64,000 nucleotides of DNA from an uncultured Lachnospiraceae bacterium (GCA_946552115.1 CAMNRH010000013.1:16927-80926), one strand, 5' to 3'; shown: positions 1-8,490, counted from the first letter of the stretch. Notes: a model not told the origin generated them from the sequence alone. Numbers and translations are program-made.

Positions 1-96
1 CCGAAATACATATTTCATAAGCCGTAAAAACAATCTGCCTGGATTCTTAACATTTGATTTCACCCCTCTGGGTGTACGATTCATCGGTCCCGCCAT
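1..96 (-). CDS. ABC transporter half, N-terminal fragment (cut by window edge)
   Basis: A minus-strand ATG at 94-96 opens a frame running off the left edge, starting MAGPMNRTPRG and continuing basic and Gly/Pro-rich before LRLMKYVF. This resembles the N-terminal tail before the first membrane helix of the second subunit in paired Clostridial ABC exporters. It starts only a few bases after the stop of the upstream ABC half, so the two are probably co-transcribed and form a heterodimer. Only 32 codons are visible and no domain can be confirmed; the call rests on context and N-terminal style. Confidence 0.6.
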   Translation of the reverse strand, partial: MAGPMNRTPRGVKSNVKNPGRLFLRLMKYVFR

Positions 97-99
97 CTC

Positions 100-1872
100 T
101 TACTCACCTGCCCTTCCATTCATATTTTCATCCGTATTCTCATCAAAATCACCGCCGCCCTTTGTCTGAGACTCATAAACCTCGCGGTAAATTTCATTGT
201 TTGTCAGAAGCTCCTCATGGGTACCGAACCCGTGAATCCGCCCCTCCTCCATAACAATAATCCTGTCGGCATCCTGAATACTGGAAATACGCTGAGCAAT
301 AATCAGCTTTGTCGTATCCGGAATCTCCTCCCGGAAAGCTTTGCGTATCTTCCCGTCCGTCGCCGTATCCACCGCGCTTGTACTGTCGTCCAAAATCAAT
401 ATTTTCGGCTTTTTAAGGAGCGCTCTTGCAATACACAGGCGCTGCTTCTGTCCGCCGGATACGTTGCTTCCTCCCTGCTCAATATGAGTCAGATACTTTT
501 CCGGAAACCGCTCGATAAATTCATCTGCACAGGCAAGACGGCACGCCTCCTTACATTCCGCTACAGATGCGTCCGGATTTCCCCATCTTAAATTATCCAA
601 AATGGAACCGGAAAACAGCACGTTATTCTGAAGCACTACCGATACCTGATTCCGAAGAACCTCCATATCATATTCTTTCACATTATGTCCGCCGACTCTC
701 ACTTCTCCGCCCGTCACATCGTAAAGTCTGCTGACAAGGCTTACCAGACTGCTTTTGGCGCTTCCAGTACCGCCGATAATTCCAATCGTCTCTCCCGATT
801 GTACAGAAAGATTAATATCTTTCAGCACCGGCTCGCTGCTCTCCTTTTTATAAGCAAAATACACCCTATCAAACTCAATACTGCCGTCTTTTACCTCCAT
901 AACCGGCGTTTCCGGATTATGAAGATCACTGGTTTCCTTTAAGACCTCCGCAATACGTCTCGCACTCGCCATACTCATGGAAATCATAACAAATACCATG
1001 GACAGCATCATAAGGCTCATAAGGATATTCATACAATAAGCAAGAAGACTCATAAGCTTCCCTGTCGTAAGAGAATCCGCCACAATCATCTTCGCCCCAA
1101 TCCAGCTGATAAGAAGAATACAGGAATATACCGTAAACATCATAAGCGGCCCGTTATACACAAGATTTTTTTCCGCCTTCAGAAAAATACGGTAGATATT
1201 TTCACTGGCACGTTTAAATTTGCCTGTCTCCTGTTCCTCTCTCACATAAGCCTTTACCACATGAATTGCCGACACATTTTCCTGAACGGATGCATTCATA
1301 TCATCGTATTTCGGAAACGCCTGCCGGAAATATTTTGTAGCCCGGCTCATAATCAGAAATAAAAGAATTCCCAAAATAATTACCGCCGCAAGATAAATAC
1401 CGGAAAGCCTCTTATTAATCATAAACGCCATAACCATAGCGCAGATAAGACTTGCAGGAGCCCTTGTAAACATCCTTAATGTCATCTGATACGCGTTCTG
1501 AATATTTGTGACATCTGTTGTCAGACGGGTTACTAATCCCGCCGTGCTGTACTTGTCAATATTAGAAAAGGAAAAATCCTGTATATGATGAAACATAGCC
1601 TCCCTTAAATTTTTCGCAAATCCGGCGGACGCTTTCGCACCGAACCGTCCTCCCCCGATTCCCGCAAATAATCCTGCCAAAGCCGCTGCAACCATAAGCA
1701 TCCCCACCCGGTAAATATGTCCAATATCCCCCGTATCTACGCCCTTATCAATAATAGAAGCCATAAGATATGGGATTACCATCTCCATAAGCACCTCTAA
1801 AATCATAAAAAGCGGCGTAATCAGAGAGGCCCGCTTATATTCTTTTACTTCTTTTAATAATATCCGAAGCAT
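100..1872 (-). CDS. ABC exporter, fused permease/ATPase, likely degenerate half of a heterodimer
   Basis: A 590-residue half-transporter with six membrane helices in the first ~320 residues and a C-terminal nucleotide-binding domain. Walker A is GGTGSAKS (about residue 365), the signature is VSGGQ and Walker B is ILILDDSTSAVD (about 490). The residue after the Walker B aspartate is Asp rather than the catalytic Glu, typical of the non-catalytic site in heterodimeric exporters. The partner would be the truncated gene at 1-96. Substrate cannot be inferred; drug or lipid export is usual for the family. The ORF track starts at 1959, but that ATG has no ribosome binding site and lies upstream of a strong promoter. 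The ATG at 1872 follows GGAGGAGGGATAGG and begins MLRILLKEV, so it is used here. Confidence 0.9.
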   Translation of the reverse strand: MLRILLKEVKEYKRASLITPLFMILEVLMEMVIPYLMASIIDKGVDTGDIGHIYRVGMLMVAAALAGLFAGIGGGRFGAKASAGFAKNLREAMFHHIQDFSFSNIDKYSTAGLVTRLTTDVTNIQNAYQMTLRMFTRAPASLICAMVMAFMINKRLSGIYLAAVIILGILLFLIMSRATKYFRQAFPKYDDMNASVQENVSAIHVVKAYVREEQETGKFKRASENIYRIFLKAEKNLVYNGPLMMFTVYSCILLISWIGAKMIVADSLTTGKLMSLLAYCMNILMSLMMLSMVFVMISMSMASARRIAEVLKETSDLHNPETPVMEVKDGSIEFDRVYFAYKKESSEPVLKDINLSVQSGETIGIIGGTGSAKSSLVSLVSRLYDVTGGEVRVGGHNVKEYDMEVLRNQVSVVLQNNVLFSGSILDNLRWGNPDASVAECKEACRLACADEFIERFPEKYLTHIEQGGSNVSGGQKQRLCIARALLKKPKILILDDSTSAVDTATDGKIRKAFREEIPDTTKLIIAQRISSIQDADRIIVMEEGRIHGFGTHEELLTNNEIYREVYESQTKGGGDFDENTDENMNGRAGE

Positions 1873-1893
1873 CCTATCCCTCCTCCAAAATTC

Positions 1894-1922
1894 ATTGTAT
1901 ACATGCACATTTTTAATGTCAA
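1894..1922 (-). promoter_or_regulatory. Promoter of the ABC exporter pair
   Basis: Reading the minus strand, TTGACA (1917-1922) and TACAAT (1894-1899) are separated by exactly 17 bases, with TG just upstream of the -10. It lies immediately before the ribosome binding site of the ATG at 1872 and rules out the longer start at 1959. Confidence 0.75.
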
Positions 1923-1952
1923 AGACTATTTTTAATTCCTTATAAAAAGCTC

Positions 1953-1981
1953 TTGCCATCTAGTTTTCAATACTATATAAT
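1953..1981 (+). promoter_or_regulatory. Promoter of the DUF1836 gene
   Basis: TTGCCA (1953-1958), 17 bases, TATAAT (1976-1981). Transcription would begin about 15 bases before the ATG at 2003, giving a very short leader. It is back to back with the ABC exporter promoter. Confidence 0.7.
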
Positions 1982-2002
1982 AACCATATTGGGGTGATGA
2001 CT

Positions 2003-2620
2003 ATGGTAATTGATACAAAGGATATGTTAGGCAGTATTCTGTCAAGCATTGCAAGAATTGATTATATAAAGCCAGGCACGATTCCGGATATCGACCTGTA
2101 CATGGATCAGGTTACTACCTTTATGGAAGAACAGCTGGCTACTACAAAACGGTATGAGGACGATAAGGTTCTGACAAAAACGATGATTAACAATTATGCA
2201 AAGAATAACCTTCTCCCGCCTCCGGTAAAGAAAAAATATTCCAAAGAACACGTTCTTGTTATGATATTTATTTATTATTTTAAGAACATACTGTCCATTA
2301 AGGATATCGAAACCCTGCTTGCACCGATTACAGAAAAATATTTTCACAATGATAAGGACTTTAACATCACCTCTATCTACGAAGAGGTGTGCGAGCTTGA
2401 AAAATCACGCATCGACGCTCTCCAAAAGGATGTTGCCAGGGCCTATCATCAAGCGATGGAATCCTTTGAAAATACGGAAATTGAAGAGGAGGACCGCGAT
2501 TATCTTAAGCTGTTTTCTTTTATCTCGTCTTTAAGCTTTGACGTCTATGTAAAAAAACTTTTAATAGAAAAACTGATTAATGAACTTCCCGAGCCGACAC
2601 ACGAGAAGAAGAAAAAATAG
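2003..2620 (+). CDS. DUF1836 family protein
   Basis: A 205-residue soluble protein of the DUF1836 type common in Lachnospiraceae and other Firmicutes; function unestablished. The central segment (LPPPVKKKYSKEHVLVMIFIYYFKNILSIKDIETLL) has the helical pattern that leads this family to be described as helix-turn-helix-like, so a regulatory role is possible but inferred. The ORF track starts at a GTG (1994). The ATG at 2003 (MVIDTKDML) is preferred because GGGGTGAT sits just before it and matches the 3' part of the consensus ribosome binding site. It ends in a Lys-rich tail that runs into a bidirectional terminator. Confidence 0.8.
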   Translation: MVIDTKDMLGSILSSIARIDYIKPGTIPDIDLYMDQVTTFMEEQLATTKRYEDDKVLTKTMINNYAKNNLLPPPVKKKYSKEHVLVMIFIYYFKNILSIKDIETLLAPITEKYFHNDKDFNITSIYEEVCELEKSRIDALQKDVARAYHQAMESFENTEIEEEDRDYLKLFSFISSLSFDVYVKKLLIEKLINELPEPTHEKKKK

Positions 2621-2638
2621 GGCATACGCCCTATTTTT
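2613..2638. terminator. Bidirectional terminator between DUF1836 and the TrpR-like gene
   Basis: ATAGGGC and GCCCTAT flank a four-base loop, with A/T tracts extending the palindrome on both sides. It overlaps the stop codons of two convergent genes and has T-runs on both strands. Confidence 0.85.
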
Positions 2639-2921
2639 CGTTAATCCTTTCAAATACCATATCATATCCGTCATTGCCGTAATTCAGGGAACGGTTTACT
2701 CTGCTTATCGTTGCCGTTGAAGCGCCTGTCTTTTCTGCAATCTCAAGATAGGTTTTATGCTCCCTTAACATTTTTGCCACCTCAAAGCGCTGAGACAACG
2801 ATAATAACTCATTGATTGTACAGATATCCTCAAAAAATGTATAACATTCTTCCTTGTCTTTCAGGCTCAGAATCGCATCAAACAGATAATCCACCGACTC
2901 TGTTCTAATCTTTTTACTCAT
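2631..2921 (-). CDS. YerC/YecD-type TrpR-related transcriptional regulator
   Basis: A 96-residue all-helical protein matching the YerC/YecD branch of the Trp repressor superfamily. It has a dimerising N-terminal half (LLSLSQRFEVAKML) and a helix-turn-helix (TYLEIAEKTGASTATISRVNRSL, about residues 56-78). It is a DNA-binding regulator; family members are not generally tryptophan responsive and the targets here are unknown. AAGGAG lies 9 bases before the ATG. The start codon overlaps an ATAGCATGCTA palindrome, which could be an autoregulatory site (inference). It has its own promoter and a terminator shared with DUF1836. Confidence 0.88.
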   Translation of the reverse strand: MSKKIRTESVDYLFDAILSLKDKEECYTFFEDICTINELLSLSQRFEVAKMLREHKTYLEIAEKTGASTATISRVNRSLNYGNDGYDMVFERINEK

Positions 2922-2961
2922 AGCATGCTACTCCTTTATGCTAACTACTTCTCCTCCCAAT

Positions 2962-2990
2962 ATTTTAGCACAGTAAATTTATAAAGTCTA
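2962..2990 (-). promoter_or_regulatory. Promoter of the TrpR-like regulator
   Basis: Minus strand TAGACT (2985-2990), 17 bases, TAAAAT (2962-2967). A reasonable sigma-A promoter about 40 bases upstream of the start codon. Confidence 0.6.
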
Positions 2991-3112
2991 TCCTTTTTTA
3001 ATCTTTCATACAAACATTGCGCAGTGAAAACAACACCTGTGCGAACAGTAATCCGTATATATTTCTGCATTTTTACACAAACTAAAAAAAATTTTATCTG
3101 AGGAGGCTTTTT

Positions 3113-3313
3113 ATGAACACAGACAAAGAAAAAAGAAAGAAAACAAATAGTGAAATAATTGATTCCTACGATTATCTGTCAAATGCCGCATCCACTCAGG
3201 ATATGACCGGCCTGATTCCGTCCGGGCCGACCTCGAAAGAAGAGCTCGAGGCCTACGAGGAGCTGTATCACTTTCTTCCCCCTGACAGCGAAGCAAAAAA
3301 CATGGATTCATAG
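3113..3313 (+). CDS. Small acidic protein of unknown function
   Basis: A 66-residue hydrophilic protein with a Lys-rich N-terminus and an acidic C-terminal half (SKEELEAYEELYHFLP). A strong GAGGAGG ribosome binding site before the ATG supports real translation. I recognise no domain; the central DYLSNAASTQDMTGLIP looks like a conserved core. It is followed 53 bases later by another unknown gene on the same strand and may be co-transcribed with it. No membrane segment, signal peptide or Cys pair is visible. Confidence 0.7.
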   Translation: MNTDKEKRKKTNSEIIDSYDYLSNAASTQDMTGLIPSGPTSKEELEAYEELYHFLPPDSEAKNMDS

Positions 3314-3366
3314 GCACGAAGTCCGTTTTCACGGCATATACTAATGAAAAACCGGAGATTTTTATT

Positions 3367-3840
3367 ATGCCGACAACTTTAATACCGATTACCGGAATCG
3401 TACAAAATGTAGCTACTTTCGGCGAAAATTGCTGCGAACAGCAGGTTACCATCCGCAGCGGAAACGATGTAAATAATTTTATCATAGGCACGGACACCTA
3501 TGTAATCGGAGAAGTGCGCCTGCGTCCCGGTATGTCTGTCGCCGCCTTTTATGACGCGTCGCTCCCGATTCCGCTTATCTTTCCGCCCAGATATCAGGCC
3601 GTTATTATCGGAAGACGAAATCCTTCCGAAAATATTTTTGCAGGATATTTCGATGAATCACTAACCGCAGAGGATCATGCGCTGACACTGAATATCGGAC
3701 GTTCTACCGAAATTGTCACATCAAACGGCCAGACTTTCCGCTGCAGCCCTGCGGGACAGATGCTGATTGTTTATTACAGCGAAACCACACGCAGTATTCC
3801 GCCCCAGACAACGCCCCGCAAAATCATTGTTTTATGTTAA
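3367..3840 (+). CDS. Conserved hypothetical protein, predicted beta-rich
   Basis: A 157-residue protein starting at an ATG preceded by CGGAGA. Alternating hydrophobic stretches (TLIPITGIVQNVATF, QQVTIRSGNDVNNFIIG, YQAVIIGRR, GQMLIVYYSET) suggest a small beta-barrel, possibly OB-like. There are few charged helices, no signal peptide and no metal motif beyond a Cys pair (ENCCEQ). I do not recognise the family. Position suggests an operon with the 66-residue protein upstream. The asparaginase gene 83 bases downstream has its own promoter. Confidence 0.7.
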   Translation: MPTTLIPITGIVQNVATFGENCCEQQVTIRSGNDVNNFIIGTDTYVIGEVRLRPGMSVAAFYDASLPIPLIFPPRYQAVIIGRRNPSENIFAGYFDESLTAEDHALTLNIGRSTEIVTSNGQTFRCSPAGQMLIVYYSETTRSIPPQTTPRKIIVLC

Positions 3841-3855
3841 TCTTTCCTCTCATGA

Positions 3856-3884
3856 TTGACTTTTCCCTTCAATCCCTATATCAT
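3856..3884 (+). promoter_or_regulatory. Promoter of the asparaginase gene
   Basis: TTGACT (3856-3861), 17 bases, TATCAT (3879-3884). The promoter is bracketed by a perfect 10-base inverted repeat, TTTCCTCTCA at 3843-3852 and TGAGAGGAAA at 3908-3917. The right arm contains the ribosome binding site. Confidence 0.65.
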
Positions 3885-3922
3885 TGAATGGGGATATTTT
3901 TAAGCATTGAGAGGAAAATAAT

Positions 3923-4927
3923 ATGAAAAAAATACTTATGATAGCTACCGGAGGCACCATCGCCTCCATGGGCGGCGAGCATGGCCTGGCACCGGCCATA
4001 ACCGGAGAGGAGCTGGCCGCAAATGTGCCGGGTATACAGGATAAATGTGAACTTACCGTCTTTCAGCTTATGAACATCGACAGCACCAATATGCGTCCCC
4101 GTGACTGGATTAAAATCCGAGACGCTGTTATGGAGCATTATGATTCTTATGACGGCTTCGTAATCCTACACGGAACCGATACGATGGCATATACTGCCGC
4201 CGCTCTTTCCTATCTGATTCAGGACAGCCGCAAGCCCATTGTTCTTACCGGCTCGCAAAAGCCGATGGGAAACCCGTACACCGATGCAAAAATCAATATC
4301 TATCAAAGCCTGCTGTATGCGCTTGACAGCCAGTCCTGCAATGTCTCGATTGTATTCAACGGCAAGGCTGTCGCCGGAACCCGGGGCAGAAAGCAGCGCA
4401 CAAGGAGCTTTGACGCATTTGAAAGTATGAATTTTCCACTGCTTGCCATTATCCATGACGACCGCATTATCCGTCATTATATCGGCACGCCCCCTGAAAA
4501 AGAAATGCTGAAAACCTATCATCGCCTGAATGACCGGGTCTTTGTGTTAAAGCTAACACCGGAGGTAAAAGCGGATATTTTTGAGCTTCTAATCGGACAT
4601 TATGATGCTGTCATACTGGAAACCTTTGGAATCGGAGGCATCCCGGAATACGAGGACGGCTCTTTCGAAAAAGCAATCTTCGGCTGGATAAATGCCGGAA
4701 AAACACTTGCCGTTACAACACAGGTCCCGGAAGAAGGCTGTGATTTAGAGGTATACAGGGTGGGAAAAAAATACAGTGAGCATCCCGGAATTCTGAAAGC
4801 AGACGATATGACGACAGAATCTCTTGTCGCCAAAATTATGTGGATACTTGGACAGACTAATGACCCTGAAACAATCCGCACATTGTTTTATAAACCGGTC
4901 AACCATGACCGGAATACAAATATCTGA
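3923..4927 (+). CDS. ansA: L-asparaginase (type I, cytoplasmic)
   Basis: Hydrolyses L-asparagine to aspartate and ammonia. The 334-residue length, lack of a signal peptide and both threonine motifs fit: TGGTIAS at the N-terminus (Thr12) and HGTDTM (residues 83-88) carrying the second Thr-Asp pair. TGSQKPMGNPYTDAK supplies the usual lysine-containing active-site segment. The C-terminal domain includes ETFGIGGIPE. The absence of a secretion signal argues for the type I enzyme. The ribosome binding site GAGAGGAAAA precedes the ATG. It is monocistronic, with its own promoter and a hairpin terminator. A related amidohydrolase activity cannot be excluded from sequence alone. Confidence 0.9.
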   Translation: MKKILMIATGGTIASMGGEHGLAPAITGEELAANVPGIQDKCELTVFQLMNIDSTNMRPRDWIKIRDAVMEHYDSYDGFVILHGTDTMAYTAAALSYLIQDSRKPIVLTGSQKPMGNPYTDAKINIYQSLLYALDSQSCNVSIVFNGKAVAGTRGRKQRTRSFDAFESMNFPLLAIIHDDRIIRHYIGTPPEKEMLKTYHRLNDRVFVLKLTPEVKADIFELLIGHYDAVILETFGIGGIPEYEDGSFEKAIFGWINAGKTLAVTTQVPEEGCDLEVYRVGKKYSEHPGILKADDMTTESLVAKIMWILGQTNDPETIRTLFYKPVNHDRNTNI

Positions 4928-4952
4928 TTATTATGAAAATATTACGAAAAGA

Positions 4953-4990
4953 ATCCCGGGATTTCTAAAGTTATTCAAAATCCCGGGATA
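4953..4990. terminator. Hairpin between convergent genes
   Basis: Two copies of ATCCCGGGAT, each itself a palindrome, pair over about 12 bases around a 13-base loop. T-rich sequence follows on the plus strand and TTCTTTTCG on the minus strand. It separates asparaginase from the convergent membrane-protein gene. Confidence 0.7.
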
Positions 4991-4998
4991 TTACTTAT

Positions 4999-5880
4999 CT
5001 ATTCTGTTTCTTTTTGCGGTTCTTTTCCCTCCGTCTCTTCCTTAGAGGCAAGCTCTGACATCAGATGCTCCGCCTCCCTTACATAAAAAATTCTTCCGCC
5101 GTTTTGCAGCACATACCGGAGATTTAATTTCGCACTCTCTTTTTCTCCTAATGCGGCATAAAGCTGCGCCTCTCTGATACGATACTCGATTCGCTGCCAC
5201 CGGGGACACATATTCCCGTTCAGCGCCTCTCTTTCTCTCAAAAAACGAAACGACGCATCATAATCCCGGTTTCCCATAGCACGGATAAAATTATTGCCTG
5301 CACATAGCATACGGAAGTATTTCTGCTCCCTTTTGTTTCTGATTCCGCTCCGGTATGCCTGTTCAAGCTCTGCCACATGTCCTCCCATTCCTCTTTTAAA
5401 ATAAAGCGAGGACAGAAGAATATAATAATTCAGCTTAAAGCTTCCCTTTAATTTGTAGACATTTATTCGCTGAAGCGTACCCCATGCCCTGTCAAACTCC
5501 CCCTGATAGTACTGGGCCAACGCATAATTACAGGCTAATCTGTCCTTATAAAACAAAATGTTCAGACGATTCAGGCATGCTTCATACAGATAAGGGTCGC
5601 AGGCTTCCGACAGTGTTTCTGATATTGCCCGCGCCCCGTAGCGCATCATAAATATTGCAAATGCCGCCAGCACAAGATAAACAGCAAATACACTGATTGT
5701 CAGCAGAAAAGATGCAAACCCTCCGACAACAAGGCTGATTCGGTAATCCATCCTGTAGATTTCCAGATAAATCAGATAAATAACCGCAGCCGCACAGATT
5801 CCGACTCCTGTCCATTTCCGTCTGTAATATTTTGCCATCACCTGATTCACTGCAGGCTCTATATGATATTCCATGTGCAT
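4999..5880 (-). CDS. Membrane-anchored TPR-like protein, unknown function
   Basis: A 293-residue protein with two adjacent membrane helices (about residues 24-44 and 50-80). They are followed by a cytoplasmic helical domain of repeating units (LACNYALAQYYQGEFDRAWGTL; EAQLYAALGEKESAKLNLRYVL) resembling tetratricopeptide repeats, and an acidic Lys/Glu tail. It starts 20 bases after leuS stops and is probably transcribed with it. Family members of this layout are usually unnamed; the TPR part suggests protein-protein contacts at the membrane. Start choice between codons 1 and 3 is uncertain because GAAGTGG sits close to both. Confidence 0.75.
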   Translation of the reverse strand: MHMEYHIEPAVNQVMAKYYRRKWTGVGICAAAVIYLIYLEIYRMDYRISLVVGGFASFLLTISVFAVYLVLAAFAIFMMRYGARAISETLSEACDPYLYEACLNRLNILFYKDRLACNYALAQYYQGEFDRAWGTLQRINVYKLKGSFKLNYYILLSSLYFKRGMGGHVAELEQAYRSGIRNKREQKYFRMLCAGNNFIRAMGNRDYDASFRFLREREALNGNMCPRWQRIEYRIREAQLYAALGEKESAKLNLRYVLQNGGRIFYVREAEHLMSELASKEETEGKEPQKETE

Positions 5881-5900
5881 CCACTTCTTTCCCTGTATTA

Positions 5901-8330
5901 TTAGCGCTGTACAATATTGATAATCTTCTTCGGAACATAGATTTCCTTTACAATTGTTCCTGTAAGCTTATCGGCAATGGCATCCTTTCCGGCTGCAACG
6001 GCATCCTCTTTTGAAATGTCTGCCGGAATCGAAATAACTGCTTTTGTTTTTCCGTTAAGCTGTACCGGAACCTCAATCTCATCGTCCTTCATGGCCTCTT
6101 CGTCATAAACCGGCCAGCCTGCCTTAAAGACGCTTCCGGTATGGCCTAACTGCTCCCATGCTTCCTCCGCTATATGCGGCGCAAACGGCGACAAAAGCAC
6201 CGTCATTGCAGAAAGGGTTTCCACATCGACACCGCCAGCGTTTTTCGCAAGCTCAATCAGTTTATTATTATGCTCCATAAAACCGGAAATCGCGGTATTC
6301 AGGCTAAAGCTCTCAAGACGCACCGTAATGTCCTTAATGAGCCTGTGCCGCTCCTTTATCATCTCTTTCGTTGCTGCTACATTCGCATCCTTGCTGTCCA
6401 TTACCAGATTCCAGAATCTCTTAAGGAAACGGTTGACGCCGTCAATCCCTCTGTCATCCCACTCGGCATCCAGCTCAGGCGGCCCTACAAACAGCTCATA
6501 CATCCTCAGGGAATCGCATCCATAATCTCTTACAAGATCATCCGGAGACACAACATTCCCCTTTGATTTACTCATCTTTATACCATTTTTACCGGTAATC
6601 ATCCCCTGATTAAAAAGCTTATGGAACGGCTCGTCAAAATCAATGGCTCCGATGTCGCACAAAAATTTTGTATAAAATCTGGAATACAGCAGATGAAGCA
6701 CCGCATGCTCCACACCGCCGATATACATATCTACCGGAAGCATAGCGTCTGCCTTTTCCTTAGATACCAGCTCCTTATCGTTATGATTATCCACATATCT
6801 TAAGAAATACCATGAGGAGCCCGCCCACTGGGGCATCGTATTCGTCTCCCTCTTTGCCGGTTTCCCGCATACCGGGCATTTACAGTTCACCCATTCATCA
6901 ATTGCGGCAAGCGGTGATTCTCCGGTTCCTGTCGGCTCATAGGATTCTACCTCCGGCAGACGGAGCGGAAGCTCTTCCTCCGGTACCGGCACACAGCCGC
7001 AGTCGGGACAATGCACAATCGGAATCGGTTCTCCCCAGTAACGCTGGCGGGAGAAAACCCAGTCGCGAAGCTTATAATTCACGGTCGCGCGTCCAAATCC
7101 CCTCTCTTCAATCATATGAGGGGCCTCTTTCTTAAGAACAGCAGATTCCATACCGTTCCACTCTCCGGAATTAATCATCGTTCCGTTTGCCTCCGTGTAA
7201 GCCTCTGTCATATTCTCAATTTCTTTCCCGTCTTTTGCAATAACCTGTATAATTGGTATACCGAATTTTGTAGCAAATTCAAAGTCACGATCATCATGAG
7301 CAGGTACGCACATAATCGCTCCCGTACCGTAATCGGACAATACATAATCTGAAAGCCAGATTGGAGTCTTCGCTCCATTTAACGGGTTGACAGCGTAGCT
7401 TCCTGTAAACACTCCTGTCTTTTCCTTATCCTGCATACGGTCTACGTTGGATTTCATGGAAGAATCATAAATATATTTTTCTACTGCCTCGCGCGTCTCA
7501 TCCGTAGCAAGGCCCGCCGCAAGCTCATGCTCCGGCGCAAGCACCATAAACGTCGCGCCGTACAGCGTATCCGGTCTTGTCGTATAGACCGTAATTTTTT
7601 CCTCTCTTCCGTCAACCGGAAAATCAACCTCTGCGCCGTAAGACTTTCCAATCCAGTCCGTCTGCATCTTTTTTACCTTTTCCGGCCAGTCAAGCTTGTC
7701 AAGGTCATTTAAAAGACGCTCCGCATATGCGGTAATCTTAAGCATCCACTGCCGCAGATTCTTTTTCGTTACCTCCGCGCCGCAGCGCTCACATTTACCG
7801 TTCACTACCTCTTCATTTGCAAGCCCCGTTTTACAGGACGGACACCAGTTAATCGGAAATTCTTTCTCATAAGCAAGGCCTTCCCTGAACATTTTTACAA
7901 ATATCCACTGTGTCCATTTGTAAAATTCAGGGTCGGTCGTATTTACCTCTCTGTCCCAATCGTAAAGAGCGGCAATCTCATTGATCTGTTTTTTAATGTT
8001 TTTTACGTTCTCCGCCGTGGAAATCGCCGGATGTACCCCCATCTTAATCGCATAATTCTCCGCAGGAAGTCCGAAAGCATCCCAGCCCATGGGATGAATA
8101 ATATAATACCCCTGCTGAAGCTTATACCGGCTCCACACATCGGAAATTACATAACCTCTCCAATGACCCACATGAAGTCCGTTTCCGGACGGATAGGGAA
8201 ACATATCCAGACAGTAATATTTTTCTCTTTTACTGCCGTCTTCATTCTCCGTTACATTAACCGGATTTTCCTCCCAGTTCCTGCGCCACTTTTTTTCGAT
8301 TGCCTTATGGTTATAAGGGATTCTTGACAT
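5901..8330 (-). CDS. leuS: Leucyl-tRNA synthetase
   Basis: Charges tRNA-Leu with leucine in the cytoplasm. The 809-residue length is normal for bacterial LeuRS. The class I HIGH motif appears as HVGH (residues 53-56) and the KMSKS loop is exact (about residue 585). The zinc-binding segment CPSCKTG..CERCG, the CP1 editing domain with TTRPDTLYGATF and the C-terminal anticodon-binding region are all present. GGAGGAG lies just upstream of the ATG. The promoter at 8412-8440 leaves a leader of about 75 bases with a strong hairpin but no T-box, which is unusual for a clostridial aminoacyl-tRNA synthetase. Confidence 0.97.
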   Translation of the reverse strand: MSRIPYNHKAIEKKWRRNWEENPVNVTENEDGSKREKYYCLDMFPYPSGNGLHVGHWRGYVISDVWSRYKLQQGYYIIHPMGWDAFGLPAENYAIKMGVHPAISTAENVKNIKKQINEIAALYDWDREVNTTDPEFYKWTQWIFVKMFREGLAYEKEFPINWCPSCKTGLANEEVVNGKCERCGAEVTKKNLRQWMLKITAYAERLLNDLDKLDWPEKVKKMQTDWIGKSYGAEVDFPVDGREEKITVYTTRPDTLYGATFMVLAPEHELAAGLATDETREAVEKYIYDSSMKSNVDRMQDKEKTGVFTGSYAVNPLNGAKTPIWLSDYVLSDYGTGAIMCVPAHDDRDFEFATKFGIPIIQVIAKDGKEIENMTEAYTEANGTMINSGEWNGMESAVLKKEAPHMIEERGFGRATVNYKLRDWVFSRQRYWGEPIPIVHCPDCGCVPVPEEELPLRLPEVESYEPTGTGESPLAAIDEWVNCKCPVCGKPAKRETNTMPQWAGSSWYFLRYVDNHNDKELVSKEKADAMLPVDMYIGGVEHAVLHLLYSRFYTKFLCDIGAIDFDEPFHKLFNQGMITGKNGIKMSKSKGNVVSPDDLVRDYGCDSLRMYELFVGPPELDAEWDDRGIDGVNRFLKRFWNLVMDSKDANVAATKEMIKERHRLIKDITVRLESFSLNTAISGFMEHNNKLIELAKNAGGVDVETLSAMTVLLSPFAPHIAEEAWEQLGHTGSVFKAGWPVYDEEAMKDDEIEVPVQLNGKTKAVISIPADISKEDAVAAGKDAIADKLTGTIVKEIYVPKKIINIVQR

Positions 8331-8357
8331 TTCTTTACTCCTCCTGTTATATAAAAT

Positions 8358-8387
8358 GCCTTCCCATCTCCAAAGAGACGAAAAGGC
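8358..8387 (-). promoter_or_regulatory. Hairpin in the leuS leader
   Basis: On the minus strand, GCCTTTTCGTCTC pairs with GAGATGGGAAGGC (13 pairs including G-U) around a tetraloop. CATTTTAT and then the ribosome binding site follow. It could be a weak attenuator or an RNA-protecting stem. No T-box consensus or leucine-rich leader peptide is present between promoter and start codon. Confidence 0.5.
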
Positions 8388-8411
8388 TTCATTTCCGTCA
8401 TATTCTTAATT

Positions 8412-8440
8412 ATTATACGGATACCGTAAAAATAAGTCAA
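8412..8440 (-). promoter_or_regulatory. leuS promoter
   Basis: Minus strand TTGACT (8435-8440), 17 bases, TATAAT (8412-8417); a near-consensus sigma-A promoter, back to back with the promoter of the P-loop gene. Confidence 0.8.
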
Positions 8441-8461
8441 GCGATTCTTCAAAAATTATAG

Positions 8462-8490
8462 TTGTTCCTGTCCTCTCTTTCGTGTATAAT
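8462..8490 (+). promoter_or_regulatory. Promoter of the P-loop gene, with downstream palindrome
   Basis: TTGTTC (8462-8467), 17 bases, TATAAT (8485-8490) with TG just before it. Shortly downstream, ACTGAA-ACAA-TTCAGT (8508-8523) is a perfect 6+6 inverted repeat in the leader that could be an operator or a small stem. Confidence 0.65.

Noticed and set aside
1873-1959. Longer start of the ABC exporter (ATG at 1959)
   Set aside because: No ribosome binding site, and a TTGACA-17-TACAAT promoter lies inside this stretch; the ATG at 1872 has GGAGGAGGG in front.
3842-3918. Leader RNA hiding the asparaginase ribosome binding site through a 10-bp stem
   Set aside because: The left arm lies upstream of the TTGACT-17-TATCAT promoter, so it would not be in the main transcript.
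8331-8411. T-box riboswitch upstream of leuS
   Set aside because: The leader is too short and the conserved T-box sequence and specifier stem are missing.
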